Below, in pieces: positions 33,978 to 44,198 of a stretch of DNA of 64,000 bases (within the stretch, counting starts at the first letter, position 1; the number at the start of each line of letters is the position of its first letter). This DNA comes from Alphaproteobacteria bacterium (lineage in GTDB: Bacteria; Pseudomonadota; Alphaproteobacteria; DSM-16000; Inquilinaceae). The stretch covers positions 143,996 to 207,995 of the forward strand of contig JANQGH010000042.1 in assembly GCA_028277405.1 (NCBI GenBank), in the 5' to 3' direction. A program made the translations under genes and the position numbers. The notes under the pieces are model-generated. The model searched no databases, had not been told where the DNA came from, and saw nothing but the letters and a program-made list of their open reading frames with translations.

Positions 33978-34830
33978 CGGCTTCCAGCATCGGACCCGCC
34001 GAGACCCGGATCAGCCGCCCGGGCTCAGCCGGCGAGGTCAGCCGTTCCTGCCCATCCAGCAAGTCCGGATAAAGGCGCACGAACCGATTCCATTCCGGTT
34101 CAACGGCCGCCTCGTCCTGAACGGCCGCCAGCTGCACGCGGTAGTCGCCGGCAATCGGTTCGTCCGCGACCTCGTCGATCAGAGCTGCGATCGTCGGCGC
34201 GGTCTCCGGCTCGACCTCGGCTTCTTGCACCGCCGCGACAAGGTCGTCCAGCGTATCGGCTTCCAGCGCTTCTTCGATCTCGGGAGAGACTTGCGTCGGC
34301 TCGGGAGACACCAGGGTCAGTTCCAGTTCCGGCGGCGATACCTCAGCCCAAGGCGGGTCGAGCAGCGGCGGCTCGGTGCCAGGCGGCAACCTTTCGAGAA
34401 AGACTTCCGGAACCGTTGGATCGCTGCGGCCCAGGCGGTCAGCGGACGACGGTGTCGGCAGCGCTTCCTCGGGCAGCGGTTCCTCTGCCGGTGCCTGCAG
34501 CAGCGCTGTTGCCAACAGCTCGGGATCCTCCGTCGGGCCGCGCTGCAGGATGACGCGGTCGCGGTGTGGCACGTCCATACCGCCGGGTTGGGCCGGACGC
34601 ACCCTGGTTTCGCCAAGATTGGTCGTCACCAGTGGAACATCAGTGGTGCCTGGCGAGCCGTCGCCGCCTTGATAGATCGTCACGACGGCAAACACGACGC
34701 CGCCGGCAACGGCCAAGGTCAACAGCAGTCGAGCAATTCGCAACCAGACAGGCGCACGACGCGCGGCCCGTGGCGCCCGCCCGGACGCCGCCAGGTCATC
34801 ATCGTCATCGACGCGATAGAGAATCGCCAT
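33910..34830 (-). CDS. SPOR-domain membrane protein
   Basis: A 306-residue bitopic protein. A membrane helix lies at about residues 33-55 (IARLLLTLAVAGGVVFAVV), followed by a long acidic, proline-rich periplasmic linker and a C-terminal SPOR domain from about residue 225 (YRVQLAAVQDEAAVEPEW, then RLIRVSAGPMLEADARRI). SPOR domains bind denuded glycan strands at the division site. The family is usually found between argS and nagZ. Confidence 0.88.
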   Translation of the reverse strand: MAILYRVDDDDDLAASGRAPRAARRAPVWLRIARLLLTLAVAGGVVFAVVTIYQGGDGSPGTTDVPLVTTNLGETRVRPAQPGGMDVPHRDRVILQRGPTEDPELLATALLQAPAEEPLPEEALPTPSSADRLGRSDPTVPEVFLERLPPGTEPPLLDPPWAEVSPPELELTLVSPEPTQVSPEIEEALEADTLDDLVAAVQEAEVEPETAPTIAALIDEVADEPIAGDYRVQLAAVQDEAAVEPEWNRFVRLYPDLLDGQERLTSPAEPGRLIRVSAGPMLEADARRICGAIVERGGDCIVRAID

Positions 34831-34837
34831 GGCGCGC

Positions 34838-36004
34838 CTAGTGCCGGTCTCGCAGATCGAAAAGCCGCTGATGTTCCAGCAGCGCGTAGCGGTCGGTCAT
34901 GCCGGCGATGTAGTCGGCCACGACCCGCGCCCGTCCCCCATCGTCGGTGTCGAGCGCGGCCTCCTGCCAGTCGGTCGGCAGCGTGTCGGGGCGTTCGTTG
35001 AACAGCCGGAACAGCGTGCCGACCAGCCGCGCGGCCTTCGCCGTCTCGCGATTGACTTTGTAGTGTCGATACATCCGCCGCATCAGAAACGACCGCAACT
35101 GCCGGTTATTCTCCGCCATTCCGGACGAAAAGGCGACCATTGGCTGATCGGCCCGCCTGATTTCTTCAATATTTTCTGGGTTTAGGGCTGAAAGTCGCGA
35201 CTGCGTCTCAACAATGAGATCCGCCGCCATCCGATTGATCAAGCGACGAATCGATTCGTGTACCAGGCGCCGACGGTGAAGGCCCGGATACTTGGACTGC
35301 ACTTCAGAGAAGATCGCGGCCACGAACGGCACCTCGGCCAGGTCATCGACCGTGAACAGCCCGGCGCGCAATCCGTCGTCGATGTCGTGATTGTTGTAGG
35401 CGATGTCGTCGGCCAAAGCCGCCACCTGTGCCTCGGCCCCTGGGTGGGCGCCCAGCTCCAGGTCCCAAATCTCGTTCAGGTCGGCGAGCGTCGGCGATAC
35501 CGCATCGGTCATCGGGCCGTTATGCTTGGCCACGCCCTCCATACACTCCCAGCTTAAATTCAGGCCGTCGAAATCCGCGTAGCGTTGCTCAAGGGTGGTG
35601 AGAATGCGGATCGTCTGATCATTGTGCTGAAAGCCGCCATAGGCCGCCATTTCCGCGTCGAGCGCCCGCTCACCCGCATGGCCGAAGGGGGTATGGCCAA
35701 GGTCATGGGCCAGCGCGATCGCCTCGGCAAGATCCTCGTCCAAGCTCAACGAGCGGCTGATCGACCGGGCGATCTGCGCGACCTCCAGGCTGTGGGTCAG
35801 CCTTGTGCGGTAATAGTCACCGACATGGAAGACGAAGACCTGGGTCTTGTATTGCAGCTTGCGAAAGGCGCCGGAATGGACGATCCGGTCGCGGTCCCGC
35901 TGAAAGGGCGTTCTGGTCGCGCTTTCGGGTTCGGGGACCAGCCGTCCCCTGCTGCGGTCCGGGTGAGTCGCATAGGCAGCCAACATGGGCGCCGACCCTA
36001 TCAA
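34838..36004 (-). CDS. dgt: dGTP triphosphohydrolase-like protein
   Basis: A 388-residue HD-domain hydrolase. The metal site is built from RLTHSLEVAQIARSI and LAHDLGHTPFGHAGERAL; the N terminus (SRGRLVPEPESATRTPFQRD) and ADDIAYNNHDIDDGLRAG match the type-2 dGTPase-like family. It releases triphosphate from deoxynucleoside triphosphates. Seven bases separate it from the SPOR gene; in many relatives argS lies between them. Confidence 0.93.
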   Translation of the reverse strand: MIGSAPMLAAYATHPDRSRGRLVPEPESATRTPFQRDRDRIVHSGAFRKLQYKTQVFVFHVGDYYRTRLTHSLEVAQIARSISRSLSLDEDLAEAIALAHDLGHTPFGHAGERALDAEMAAYGGFQHNDQTIRILTTLEQRYADFDGLNLSWECMEGVAKHNGPMTDAVSPTLADLNEIWDLELGAHPGAEAQVAALADDIAYNNHDIDDGLRAGLFTVDDLAEVPFVAAIFSEVQSKYPGLHRRRLVHESIRRLINRMAADLIVETQSRLSALNPENIEEIRRADQPMVAFSSGMAENNRQLRSFLMRRMYRHYKVNRETAKAARLVGTLFRLFNERPDTLPTDWQEAALDTDDGGRARVVADYIAGMTDRYALLEHQRLFDLRDRH

Positions 36005-36090
36005 TGCGCATCCGCCGGGTCATCCCGCCTTTGACAGGCGGTCATAATTTCCTAAATGATGGGGACGTTCCAACCGATCGAGGACCAGAA

Positions 36091-36450
36091 ATGCCAGAAG
36101 CCGACATCGCGCCCGCGCCGGATCGTGTCCTGGGCCTGTCCGCCAGCGCCGCGCGGCGGGTGGCCGAACTGATGCGGGCGGAGAAGAATGACGGTCTTAT
36201 GCTGCGCATCGCCGTGTCGGGCGGCGGCTGTTCCGGCTTTCAATACGGCTTCAGCTTCGACGACACCGTGCGCGACGACGACCTGACCTTCGAACGCGAC
36301 GGCGTGCGCGTCGTGGTCGACGACGTCTCGCTCGATCTGTTGAACGGTTCGGAAATCGATTATGTGGAAGAGCTGATCGGCGCGTCGTTTCAGGTGAAGA
36401 ACCCGAACGCCACGGCGTCGTGCGGCTGCGGCACCTCGTTCTCGATGTAG
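36091..36450 (+). CDS. erpA: Iron-sulfur cluster insertion protein, ErpA/IscA-like
   Basis: A 119-residue A-type carrier. The three conserved cysteines are visible in AVSGGGCSGFQYGFSFDD and SCGCGTSFSM. The start at ATG 36091 removes a long upstream extension that only reads back through the divergent dgt gene. It delivers Fe-S clusters to target proteins. ErpA and IscA are hard to separate by sequence alone, and the family is certain. Confidence 0.92.
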   Translation: MPEADIAPAPDRVLGLSASAARRVAELMRAEKNDGLMLRIAVSGGGCSGFQYGFSFDDTVRDDDLTFERDGVRVVVDDVSLDLLNGSEIDYVEELIGASFQVKNPNATASCGCGTSFSM

Positions 36451-36459
36451 CGGGCCGCC

Positions 36460-37236
36460 ATGCCCCGCATCGCCACCTGGAATGTCAATTCGGTCAAGGC
36501 GCGCTTGGCCAATGTGTTGGAATGGTTGAAAAGCGCCTCTCCGGACATCGCGCTGTTGCAGGAGCTGAAATGCACGACGGAGAACTTCCCGCGCCTTGAG
36601 ATCGAGGATCTGGGCTACAACGCCGCCGTCCTGGGCCAGAAGAGCTATAACGGCGTGGCCATCCTGGCCAAACGGCCGATCGAGGATGTGCTGGAAGGAC
36701 TGCCGGACAGTGACGACGATCAGGCCCGCTATATCGAGGGTACGGTCGACGGCGTTCGCGTTGCGTCCATCTATCTACCGAACGGCAACCCTGCCGATAC
36801 CGAGAAGTTCCCTTACAAGCTGGTCTGGATGGATCGGCTGCGCGATCGTGCGGCGGCGCTCTTGGAAACCGAGATGCCGGTCGCGCTCGGCGGCGACTAC
36901 AACATTATTCCCGAGGACGAGGATTGCTACGACCCGGCCGCGTGGAAGGGTGACGCCCTGTTCAGGCCGGAGAGCCGCGGCAAGTTCCGCGCGATTGAGT
37001 ATCTCGGCTACACCGAGGCCTTTCGCGCGCTACACAGCGGGCGCGGTCACTACACCTTCTGGGACTATCAGGCCGGCGCCTGGCAGCACGATAACGGCAT
37101 CCGCATCGACCACTTCCTGCTCAGCGCGCAAGCCGCCGACCGTCTGGAAGCCTGCGAGATCGACCGGACACCCCGTGCCAAGCCCAAGGCGTCCGACCAC
37201 ACCCCTGTCGTCGTGACGCTACGCGACGCCGCCTGA
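36460..37236 (+). CDS. xthA: Exodeoxyribonuclease III
   Basis: A 258-residue AP endonuclease/3' exonuclease. Motifs are IATWNVNSVKARLANVLEWL, LLQELKCTTENFP with the metal-binding Glu, VALGGDYNIIPEDEDCYDP and IDHFLLSAQA...KASDHTPVVV with the catalytic Asp-His. It repairs abasic sites. It follows erpA by nine bases. Confidence 0.95.
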   Translation: MPRIATWNVNSVKARLANVLEWLKSASPDIALLQELKCTTENFPRLEIEDLGYNAAVLGQKSYNGVAILAKRPIEDVLEGLPDSDDDQARYIEGTVDGVRVASIYLPNGNPADTEKFPYKLVWMDRLRDRAAALLETEMPVALGGDYNIIPEDEDCYDPAAWKGDALFRPESRGKFRAIEYLGYTEAFRALHSGRGHYTFWDYQAGAWQHDNGIRIDHFLLSAQAADRLEACEIDRTPRAKPKASDHTPVVVTLRDAA

Positions 37237-37246
37237 TCGACTCCCG

Positions 37247-37942
37247 CTAGGCCCAACCGCCGGCGATGGGCACTACATGGCCGGTGATGAAGCCGCACTT
37301 GTCGGACGCAAAGAATGCGATTGTTTCGGCGACCTCGTCCGGCTTGCCGAGACGTTTTGCCGGGATGTTGGCGAGCATCTTCGCCATGGCGGTCTCGTTG
37401 GCCAGAAGCTCCGGCGGAAAGTAGGTCGGGTTTTCGATGTAGTTGGGTGCGATGGCGTTGATCTGAATGTTGAACGGCGCGAGTTCCAGCGACAGGGACT
37501 TGACCAAGGCATTGGCCGCGCCGCGCGCCGTTGCGTACATCGAATAGTTGGCAAGCCCACGCAACGGCGCCGCCGAGGTGACCATGATGATCCTGCCGGC
37601 CCGCGCGGACTTCATATGCGGCACGGCCCGACCGATCAGCCTGTAGGGCCATTCCACCAACGCATCCAGGGCACGGCGCATTTCCGCCGGATCGGCCTCG
37701 TCGACCGGTGCCCGAACCGCCGGGTAGGCGTCGTTGCAAATCAGGGTATCGATCCTGCCATGCTCGGCAATGACCTGGTCGACGAGGGCTTCCGGCTCCG
37801 TAGATTTGGCCCCCACAGTCTCGGAAGCTGGCGCGCCACCATGGCAAACCACGGTGGCGCCATAACCGGTTAGCACGGCTGCCGTTGCCGGGCCGACGAA
37901 GTGCTCCGCGTTGGTGACCACGATAACCTGGTCGTTCAGCAC
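37247..37942 (-). CDS. SDR-fold protein with halohydrin dehalogenase signature
   Basis: A 231-residue short-chain dehydrogenase-fold protein without the NAD(P)-binding GxxxGxG. It has TNAEHFVG instead, which is the T-x4-F-x-G motif of halohydrin dehalogenases (T10, F15, G17). The catalytic residues are S123, Y136 and R140, spaced S-x12-Y-x3-R, with arginine replacing the lysine of true reductases. PNYIENPTYFPPE at 166-178 matches the halide-pocket PNY segment of HheC. The predicted reaction is closure of vicinal haloalcohols to epoxides with halide release, or the reverse. It follows ilvD by 33 bases on the same strand. A cofactor-free SDR of other function is the alternative. Confidence 0.78.
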   Translation of the reverse strand: MLNDQVIVVTNAEHFVGPATAAVLTGYGATVVCHGGAPASETVGAKSTEPEALVDQVIAEHGRIDTLICNDAYPAVRAPVDEADPAEMRRALDALVEWPYRLIGRAVPHMKSARAGRIIMVTSAAPLRGLANYSMYATARGAANALVKSLSLELAPFNIQINAIAPNYIENPTYFPPELLANETAMAKMLANIPAKRLGKPDEVAETIAFFASDKCGFITGHVVPIAGGWA

Positions 37943-37975
37943 GGCGCTTCCCCTCGCCCGGCCCGGCGTTATCGA

Positions 37976-39715
37976 TCAGATGTCCGCATAGACGTGCTTC
38001 TCAGCCTTGCCGCCCGGATGGGTGACGGCGCCCTTCTCCGCGTCCCCGACTTGCTGGGCGAACTTCCACAAAGCGCCAGACTGATAGTCGTGCTCACGAG
38101 GCTTCCACTGGCGGCGGCGTTCGGCCAGCTCCTCGTCGGAAAGCTCGACGTCCAACGTGCCCTTCACCGCGTCGATGGCGATGATGTCGCCATCTTTCAG
38201 GAGACCGATCGGACCGCCGACCGCCGCCTCCGGCCCGACATGGCCGATGCTGAAGCCCCTGGTCGCGCCAGAAAACCGCCCATCGGTGATGAGCGCCACC
38301 TTGCCGCCCATGCCCTGGCCGTAGATCGCGGCGGTCGTGGACAGCATTTCGCGCATGCCCGGCCCGCCGCGCGGCCCCTCGTAGCGCACGATCAGAACGT
38401 CGCCGGCTTCATATTTGTGGTCACGCACCGCGGCGAAGGCCTCTTCTTCGCTGTCGAAGCAGCGGGCGGGGCCTCTGAACTGCTGAACCAGCATGCCGGC
38501 GACCTTCACGATCGCCCCCTGCGGGGCCAGATTGCCGCGCAGCCCAACGACGCCGCCAGTCGGCGATATCGGGTTGCTGGTCGTATAGATCACGTCCTGG
38601 TCGGTCGGGAACGTTACGTCGGCCAGGTTTTCCGCGATCGTTTTGCCGGTAACCGTGATGCAGTCGCCGTGCATGTAACCGCCGTCCAGCAGGGCCTTCA
38701 TCAAGACCGGGACGCCGCCGACCTCGTACATGTCCTTGGCGACATACTTTCCGCCCGGCTTCATGTCGGCGATGTAGGGCGTGGATTTGAAGATCTCGCA
38801 GACATCGTGCAGGTCGAAATCGATGCCGCATTCATGCGCGATCGCCGGCAGATGCAGGGCCGAGTTGGTCGAGCCACCCGAGGCCGCGACGACGCGGGCC
38901 GCGTTTTCCAACGCCTTGGGCGTCACGATGTCGCGGGGGCGCAGATTCAGCTCGATCAGCTTCATCACCGCCTCGCCCGAGGCCTCGGCATATTCATCGC
39001 GGGATTCGTAGGGCGCCGGCGCGCCGGCGGAACCCGGCAGGGCCAGGCCCATCGCCTCGGAGACGCAGGCCATGGTGTTGGCGGTGAACTGGCCGCCGCA
39101 CGAGCCGGCCGACGGGCAGGCCACGCATTCCAGCTCGTGCAAATCCTCGTCGGACATCTTGCCGGCCGAGTGGCTGCCGACGGCCTCGAAGACGTCGACC
39201 ACGGTGACATCCTTGCCCTTGAACCGGCCGGGCAGGATCGTGCCGCCATACATGAACACGGACGGGCAATTGAGCCGGACCATCGCCATCATCATGCCCG
39301 GTAGCGACTTGTCGCAGCCCGCCAGACCGACCAGGCCGTCATAGCAATGGCCGCGCATGGTCAACTCCACGGAGTCCGCGATCGCCTCGCGGCTGGCCAG
39401 GCTGGACTTCATGCCCTGATGGCCCATGGCGATGCCATCGGTCACCGTGATCGTGGTGAACTCGCGCGGCGTGCCGCCGGCCCGATCAACGCCACGCTTG
39501 GTCGCCTGGGCCTGGCGCGAGAGGGCAATGTTGCAGGGTGCGGCCTCATTCCAGCAAGTCGCGACGCCGACGAAGGGCTGGGCAATCTGCTCCTCCGTCA
39601 TTCCCATCGCATAATAATAGGACCGGTGCGGTGCCCGGTCGGGACCGACCGAGACGTGCCGGCTGGGCAGTTTCGACTTGTCGAACTTGGACTTGCCGGG
39701 ATGGTCAAGCGGCAT
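37976..39715 (-). CDS. ilvD: Dihydroxy-acid dehydratase
   Basis: A 579-residue Fe-S dehydratase of valine, isoleucine and pantothenate synthesis. Cluster cysteines lie in [19 protein letters not shown] and [20 protein letters not shown]; the C-terminal PSG-like signature is [20 protein letters not shown]. Length is normal. The halohydrin dehalogenase-like gene follows it on the same strand. Confidence 0.96.
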   Translation of the reverse strand: MPLDHPGKSKFDKSKLPSRHVSVGPDRAPHRSYYYAMGMTEEQIAQPFVGVATCWNEAAPCNIALSRQAQATKRGVDRAGGTPREFTTITVTDGIAMGHQGMKSSLASREAIADSVELTMRGHCYDGLVGLAGCDKSLPGMMMAMVRLNCPSVFMYGGTILPGRFKGKDVTVVDVFEAVGSHSAGKMSDEDLHELECVACPSAGSCGGQFTANTMACVSEAMGLALPGSAGAPAPYESRDEYAEASGEAVMKLIELNLRPRDIVTPKALENAARVVAASGGSTNSALHLPAIAHECGIDFDLHDVCEIFKSTPYIADMKPGGKYVAKDMYEVGGVPVLMKALLDGGYMHGDCITVTGKTIAENLADVTFPTDQDVIYTTSNPISPTGGVVGLRGNLAPQGAIVKVAGMLVQQFRGPARCFDSEEEAFAAVRDHKYEAGDVLIVRYEGPRGGPGMREMLSTTAAIYGQGMGGKVALITDGRFSGATRGFSIGHVGPEAAVGGPIGLLKDGDIIAIDAVKGTLDVELSDEELAERRRQWKPREHDYQSGALWKFAQQVGDAEKGAVTHPGGKAEKHVYADI

Positions 39716-39794
39716 GGGGCTCCTTTACCTCCTCAGGTTTTGATCGGCCGGCAAGATTAGGGGCGACGCACCGCGATGCCTAGCTTTTCCGGTG

Positions 39795-40586
39795 TCAGGG
39801 CTGGCCTGCGCGCGCTTCGGCCGCAATTGCCGGCAGAATCGTCTGAACGAGAGCCATCGCTTCCTCACGCGGCATGCCCGGTTCCAACTGCTCGTCAAAC
39901 AAGGTGCGCAATATGATTTCGTCGTTGGCGGTCATGCGTTCGATCAGCGCACCGAAATCATTGAAGGCCGACGGGTCCAGGAGCCGCGTATCGTCGAACG
40001 CGCCGAATGGCTGGGCGGTTTCCTCGATCAAACAGTGATTGATGGTTTCGTCGGCCAGCCGTGAATTGATGCCGATCAGCGCCCCGTCCACCTCATCACC
40101 ACCCAGCGTGACGAAGAAACACAAGGCCTGCGAAGCGATCGGGAACACCAGTTCCGGCGGCACCCAGGGGCGCAACATCAGGCCGACAAAGTATTCCTCG
40201 CCGACGATGTAGACCTGAAACACGCGTTCCGGACCCTCGGCACCCTGGATCGGTCCGCGCGGTTCGGTGCCGATGACGGCCCGCACCTCAAGGCCGCTCG
40301 CCGATGCAAGATGGGCGGCCTGCCTCTCCAACAGGGCAAACCGCTCGTCCGTGACCGCGCCGTAGAGCTCGAACCGGATCGGATCGACGGGTCGTATCAA
40401 GGTATCCCGGCCGCGCGAGCCCTGGCCGAAGACCACGGCCTCGAACGCAAGCAGCAAGATGGCATCGCTGGCGATCTGGCCGTAGGTGGGCTTGGCGGCC
40501 AGTCCGGCGAACACGGCCAAGAACAGGGCCAGAACTGGGGCCAAGACCGGGGCGGGAAAACGAAGACGCGGTCGCGCGGAGTCCAT
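39795..40586 (-). CDS. DUF2927-family exported protein
   Basis: A 263-residue protein with an N-terminal signal or anchor (VLALFLAVFAGLAAKPTYGQ). Its C-terminal part (CLIEETAQPFGAFDDTRLL, PSAFNDFGALIERMTANDE, RTLFDEQLEPGMPREEAM) matches DUF2927, a mainly alphaproteobacterial family of unknown function. The acidic, negative-looking IEET segment and a conserved cysteine are family features. I use ATG 40586; the open frame runs 36 bases further. It stands alone between ilvD and valS. Confidence 0.8.
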   Translation of the reverse strand: MDSARPRLRFPAPVLAPVLALFLAVFAGLAAKPTYGQIASDAILLLAFEAVVFGQGSRGRDTLIRPVDPIRFELYGAVTDERFALLERQAAHLASASGLEVRAVIGTEPRGPIQGAEGPERVFQVYIVGEEYFVGLMLRPWVPPELVFPIASQALCFFVTLGGDEVDGALIGINSRLADETINHCLIEETAQPFGAFDDTRLLDPSAFNDFGALIERMTANDEIILRTLFDEQLEPGMPREEAMALVQTILPAIAAEARAGQP

Positions 40587-40646
40587 TGCCCAAGTTAGGC
40601 GCGACCATCCTGACCGCGCCAATCACAAGGGCGTGGCAGTGCCCCG

Positions 40647-43295
40647 CTAAGCAGATACCCTGCCAAGCGCCTCGGCCAGGCGAGCGCGGACCGTTACGGC
40701 CTCGTCGCGCCGCTCACGCTGTTCCTCGACCACCGCCTCAGGCGCCTTGGCCAGGAACTGGTCGTTGGACAGCTTCTCGTCGATCTTGGCGATCTCGCCG
40801 TCCAGCTTGCCGATCTCCTTCTGCAGGCGAGCGCGTTCCTGGTCGAGATTGATCACCTCCGCCAACGGCAGGACCAGCGTCGCCTCGTCCAGGATGGCTT
40901 GCGCCGAGCCACGGGGCGGCTCGCTCGACAGCGGTTCCACCGTCGACAGCCGCGCAAGGCGCTTGATCAACCCGTCGTGGCTGGCCAGCCGTGCCTGGGT
41001 CTCGGGCCCCGCGTCCCTTACCTGAAGCGGGATGCGGGCGCCAGCCGGCACGTTCATTTCCGACCGGATGGTCCTCACCTGGCCGATCAATCGGATCAGC
41101 CAGTCGATCTCCGCAACGGCCGCCGTGTCTTCGGTCAACCGGTCGTAGTCCGGCCACTCCGTGGTCATCAGAGCGGCGTCGCGATCGGGGCTGAGCGACC
41201 GCCACAGCTCTTCCGTCACAAATGGCACCAGAGGGTTCAGCATCAGCAGAATCTGGTCCAATGCCCAGGCGGTCATGGCCCGCGTCTCGGCCGCGGCCTC
41301 GGCATCCTCGCCGGTCAGGATCGGCTTGGTGAACTCCAGATACCAGTCGCAGAAGCTGTGCCAGGTGAACTGATAGAGTACCGAGGCGGCCTCGTTGAAA
41401 CGATAGTCGGCCAACGCCTGTTCGACAGCAGATGCAGTGCGCTTCACCGATGCCGCGATCCAGCGGTTGGTCGCCAAGGTGGCGCTGTTGGGATCGAAGC
41501 CCTCGACCGGCACGCAGTCGTTCATCTGGCAATAGCGCGCGGCGTTCCACAGCTTGGTGATGAAGTTGCGATAGCCTTCCACACGCTGTTCGGACAGCTT
41601 GATGTCCCGCCCCTGCGCGGCCATCGAGATCAAGGTGAAGCGCAGACTGTCGCTGCCGAACCGGTCGATCAGTTCCAGCGGGTCGATGATGTTGCCCTTG
41701 GATTTGGACATCTTCTGGCCCTTGGCGTCGCGCACCAGGGCATGGATGTAGACCTTGTGAAACGGCACCTCGCCCATGAAGTGCAGGCCCATCATCATCA
41801 TGCGGGCGACCCAGAAGAAGATGATGTCGAAGCCCGTGACCAGCACGTCGCCGGGATAGTAGCGCTGCACCATCTCAGGCGCGTCGGGCCAGCCGAGCGT
41901 CGAGAACGGCCACAGCGCCGAGGAAAACCAGGTGTCCAGCACATCGTCGTCGCGGGACAGTGTCGTGGCCTTGCCGTAATGCGCATCGGCCGCGGCCTGG
42001 GCCGCCTCCTCCGTCTCCTCGACGAAAACCGTCCCATCCGGCCCGTACCAGGCCGGGATCTGATGGCCCCACCAGAGCTGGCGCGAGATGCACCAGGGCT
42101 GAATGTTGCGCATCCATTCGAAATAGGTGTTCTCCCAACTCTTGGGCACGAACACGGTGCGGCCATCCTCGACCGCCTCGATCGCCGGTTTGGCCAGGGT
42201 CTTGGCGTCGCAGTACCACTGGTCGGTCAGCCAGGGTTCCACCGGCACGCCGCCGCGATCGCCGTAGGGCACGGTGTGGATGTGGTCCTCGATCTGGTCG
42301 AGCAGGCCGAGCACTTCGAACGCCTCGACGACCTTCTTGCGCGCGTCGTAGCGGTCGAGCCCGACATAGTCGGCCGGAGCGTTTTCGTTCATGCGCGCTT
42401 GGTCGTCCATGACGTTGATCATCGGCAACCCGTGCCGGCGCCCGACCTCGAAATCGTTGAAGTCATGCGCCGGCGTGATCTTCACCGCGCCCGAGCCTTG
42501 CTCGGGGTCGGCGTACGCGTCGGCGACAATCGGGATGCGCCGGCCGACGATCGGCAAGAGCACGTCCTTGCCGATCAGATCGGCGTAGCGTGGATCGTCC
42601 GGGTGGACCGCCACGGCGGTATCGCCGAGCATCGTTTCCGGCCGGGTCGTGGCCACCACGATGTGGCGATCCGGGTCGTCGGCCAGCGGATAGCGCAGAT
42701 GCCAGAGATTACCCTTCACCTCCTTCTGCTCGACCTCAAGGTCGGAGATGGCGGTGCGCAGCTTGGGGTCCCAGTTGACCAGCCGCTTGTCCTTGTAGAT
42801 CAGGCCTTCCTTGTAGAGCTGGACGAACACCTTGCGGACCGCCTTGCTGAGGCCCTCATCCATGGTGAAGCGCTCGCGCGGCCAGTCCGGCGAGGCGCCG
42901 AGGCGGCGGAGCTGGCGGGTGATGGTGTCACCGGACTCCGCCTTCCATTCCCAGACCTTCTCAACGAACGCCTCGCGGCCGAGATCCTGGCGCGTGATGC
43001 CGTCGGCGGCTAGCTGGCGCTCGACCACCATCTGGGTCGCGATGCCGGCATGGTCCGTGCCCGGCTGCCACAAGGCGTCGCGATTGCGCCGACGCTCATA
43101 GCGGGTCAGTACATCCTGCAGGGTCATGTTCAGGGCGTGGCCCATATGCAGGCTGCCGGTGACGTTCGGCGGCGGCATCATGACCGTGAACGGCCGACGG
43201 TTGCTGTCGGGCGCGCAGCCGAAGCCGCCCCCCTCTTCCCAGGCCTGATACTGTCTCGCCTCCACCTCGGCGGGGCGATAGGTCTTGTCCAGCAT
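40647..43295 (-). CDS. valS: Valine--tRNA ligase
   Basis: An 882-residue class I synthetase. The HIGH-type motif is [16 protein letters not shown], the KMSKS motif [20 protein letters not shown], and an N-terminal start [19 protein letters not shown] is typical. The C-terminal coiled-coil arm ([20 protein letters not shown]) is present. ATG 43295 gives the expected N terminus; a start 12 bases upstream is also open. Confidence 0.97.
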   Translation of the reverse strand: MLDKTYRPAEVEARQYQAWEEGGGFGCAPDSNRRPFTVMMPPPNVTGSLHMGHALNMTLQDVLTRYERRRNRDALWQPGTDHAGIATQMVVERQLAADGITRQDLGREAFVEKVWEWKAESGDTITRQLRRLGASPDWPRERFTMDEGLSKAVRKVFVQLYKEGLIYKDKRLVNWDPKLRTAISDLEVEQKEVKGNLWHLRYPLADDPDRHIVVATTRPETMLGDTAVAVHPDDPRYADLIGKDVLLPIVGRRIPIVADAYADPEQGSGAVKITPAHDFNDFEVGRRHGLPMINVMDDQARMNENAPADYVGLDRYDARKKVVEAFEVLGLLDQIEDHIHTVPYGDRGGVPVEPWLTDQWYCDAKTLAKPAIEAVEDGRTVFVPKSWENTYFEWMRNIQPWCISRQLWWGHQIPAWYGPDGTVFVEETEEAAQAAADAHYGKATTLSRDDDVLDTWFSSALWPFSTLGWPDAPEMVQRYYPGDVLVTGFDIIFFWVARMMMMGLHFMGEVPFHKVYIHALVRDAKGQKMSKSKGNIIDPLELIDRFGSDSLRFTLISMAAQGRDIKLSEQRVEGYRNFITKLWNAARYCQMNDCVPVEGFDPNSATLATNRWIAASVKRTASAVEQALADYRFNEAASVLYQFTWHSFCDWYLEFTKPILTGEDAEAAAETRAMTAWALDQILLMLNPLVPFVTEELWRSLSPDRDAALMTTEWPDYDRLTEDTAAVAEIDWLIRLIGQVRTIRSEMNVPAGARIPLQVRDAGPETQARLASHDGLIKRLARLSTVEPLSSEPPRGSAQAILDEATLVLPLAEVINLDQERARLQKEIGKLDGEIAKIDEKLSNDQFLAKAPEAVVEEQRERRDEAVTVRARLAEALGRVSA

Positions 43296-43380
43296 CGCTG
43301 AACCCACTTCACAATGAACGCCAAAGAACGGGCCGCGATAAGACCCGCAGCGTGCGGAAAAGGCAACGGTGTTCGTGGTC

Positions 43381-43445
43381 TAGAGCCGGATCGCCCAAAA
43401 CCGAGTCGCCAAGGCGACTCGGTTTTGGGCGTGAATCCGCCTCTA
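43381..43445. repeat. Palindromic element A (long imperfect hairpin)
   Basis: TAGAGCCGGAT at the left and ATCCGCCTCTA at the right pair with one mismatch and bracket a perfect 19-bp stem (43392-43410 with 43413-43431) around a 2-base loop. It lies between the valS start and the PopZ-like gene. Its ends, TAGAGC and CCTCTA, resemble those of the neighbouring element. Confidence 0.7.
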
Positions 43446-43455
43446 ATCAATAAGA

Positions 43456-43519
43456 TAGAGCAGATTCACGGGTATTCTCCGGGCCGAAGATCGGCTCGGA
43501 GAATACTCGATCTGCTCTA
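43456..43519. repeat. Palindromic element B (long imperfect hairpin)
   Basis: TAGAGCAGAT and ATCTGCTCTA are perfect terminal complements, with an inner 10-bp arm (GTATTCTCCG and CGGAGAATAC) and a small CCGA/TCGG stem at the centre. The right terminus supplies the TAG stop codon of the PopZ-like gene. The left end reads TAGAGCAGATTC, close to TAGAGCAAATTC at the right end of the window. Confidence 0.7.
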
Positions 43520-44107
43520 GGAGGGTTTCGGCTGCTTCATAAGTCGGGCGACCTCGCGCTCGACGATCGATTCCACGATCGGCGGCAGATTCTCGTCGAG
43601 CCAGGCGCGCAGCGCGGGGCGCAGGGCGTCTCGGATCAGCTTCTCCAAGGCCGCCTGCCCTGGATCCGGATCGCCCGTGTCGGGCGTCCGGTTCATTGCT
43701 TCACGGGTCAAGCGGCTGAGGGCCGCGGACACGGCAGTCTCCGTGGCCTGCGAGACGAAGCGAAGGTCGGCCTCGATGTCGGGGTCGGCTGGGGTCTTGT
43801 CAGCTTCCGATGGGCCGACGCGTGCGCTTTCGGCATCCGAGGTACCCGGCACCGGATCCAGCGGATCAGTCAACAACAGGACGTCGTGATCAGACCCGGC
43901 GTCGGCTCCATCCTCCAACGGTGTGCTGAGAAGTAGAGGTTCTTCCTCGTCGCCGGTTGGATCGATCTCCACATTCGGGGCCTCGCCCGACGGCGCCTCG
44001 GCCTCGATCGCATCGTCGGACTTCTTATCCGACCCGGCGGCATCGTCCGCCATGATCCGTCGGATCGACTCCATAATCTCGGACACCGACTGATCACGTT
44101 CGGCCAT
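43517..44107 (-). CDS. PopZ-like polar-organiser protein (DUF2497)
   Basis: A 196-residue acidic protein. The N-terminal helix (VSEIMESIRRIMADDAAGS) and the C-terminal block (LEKLIRDALRPALRAWLDEN, then LPPIVESIVEREVARLMKQ) are the two conserved parts of PopZ/DUF2497; the middle is low-complexity and acidic. PopZ forms a polar matrix that anchors chromosome origins. The stop codon lies in palindromic element B. The neighbourhood valS-DUF2497-tolC is the usual alphaproteobacterial one. Confidence 0.88.
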   Translation of the reverse strand: MAERDQSVSEIMESIRRIMADDAAGSDKKSDDAIEAEAPSGEAPNVEIDPTGDEEEPLLLSTPLEDGADAGSDHDVLLLTDPLDPVPGTSDAESARVGPSEADKTPADPDIEADLRFVSQATETAVSAALSRLTREAMNRTPDTGDPDPGQAALEKLIRDALRPALRAWLDENLPPIVESIVEREVARLMKQPKPS

Positions 44108-44198
44108 TGCTCAGCTTCCTGAAAAGTCCTTTAAAAACAAACCAAAACCGGCCGTTTCTCAAGTAACCACCGAGCTGTTGGGTCCGCCTGCCCGGCCG

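Noticed and set aside
40899..43013. Long plus-strand frame of 704 codons
   Set aside because: It is antisense to valS, which has all catalytic motifs.
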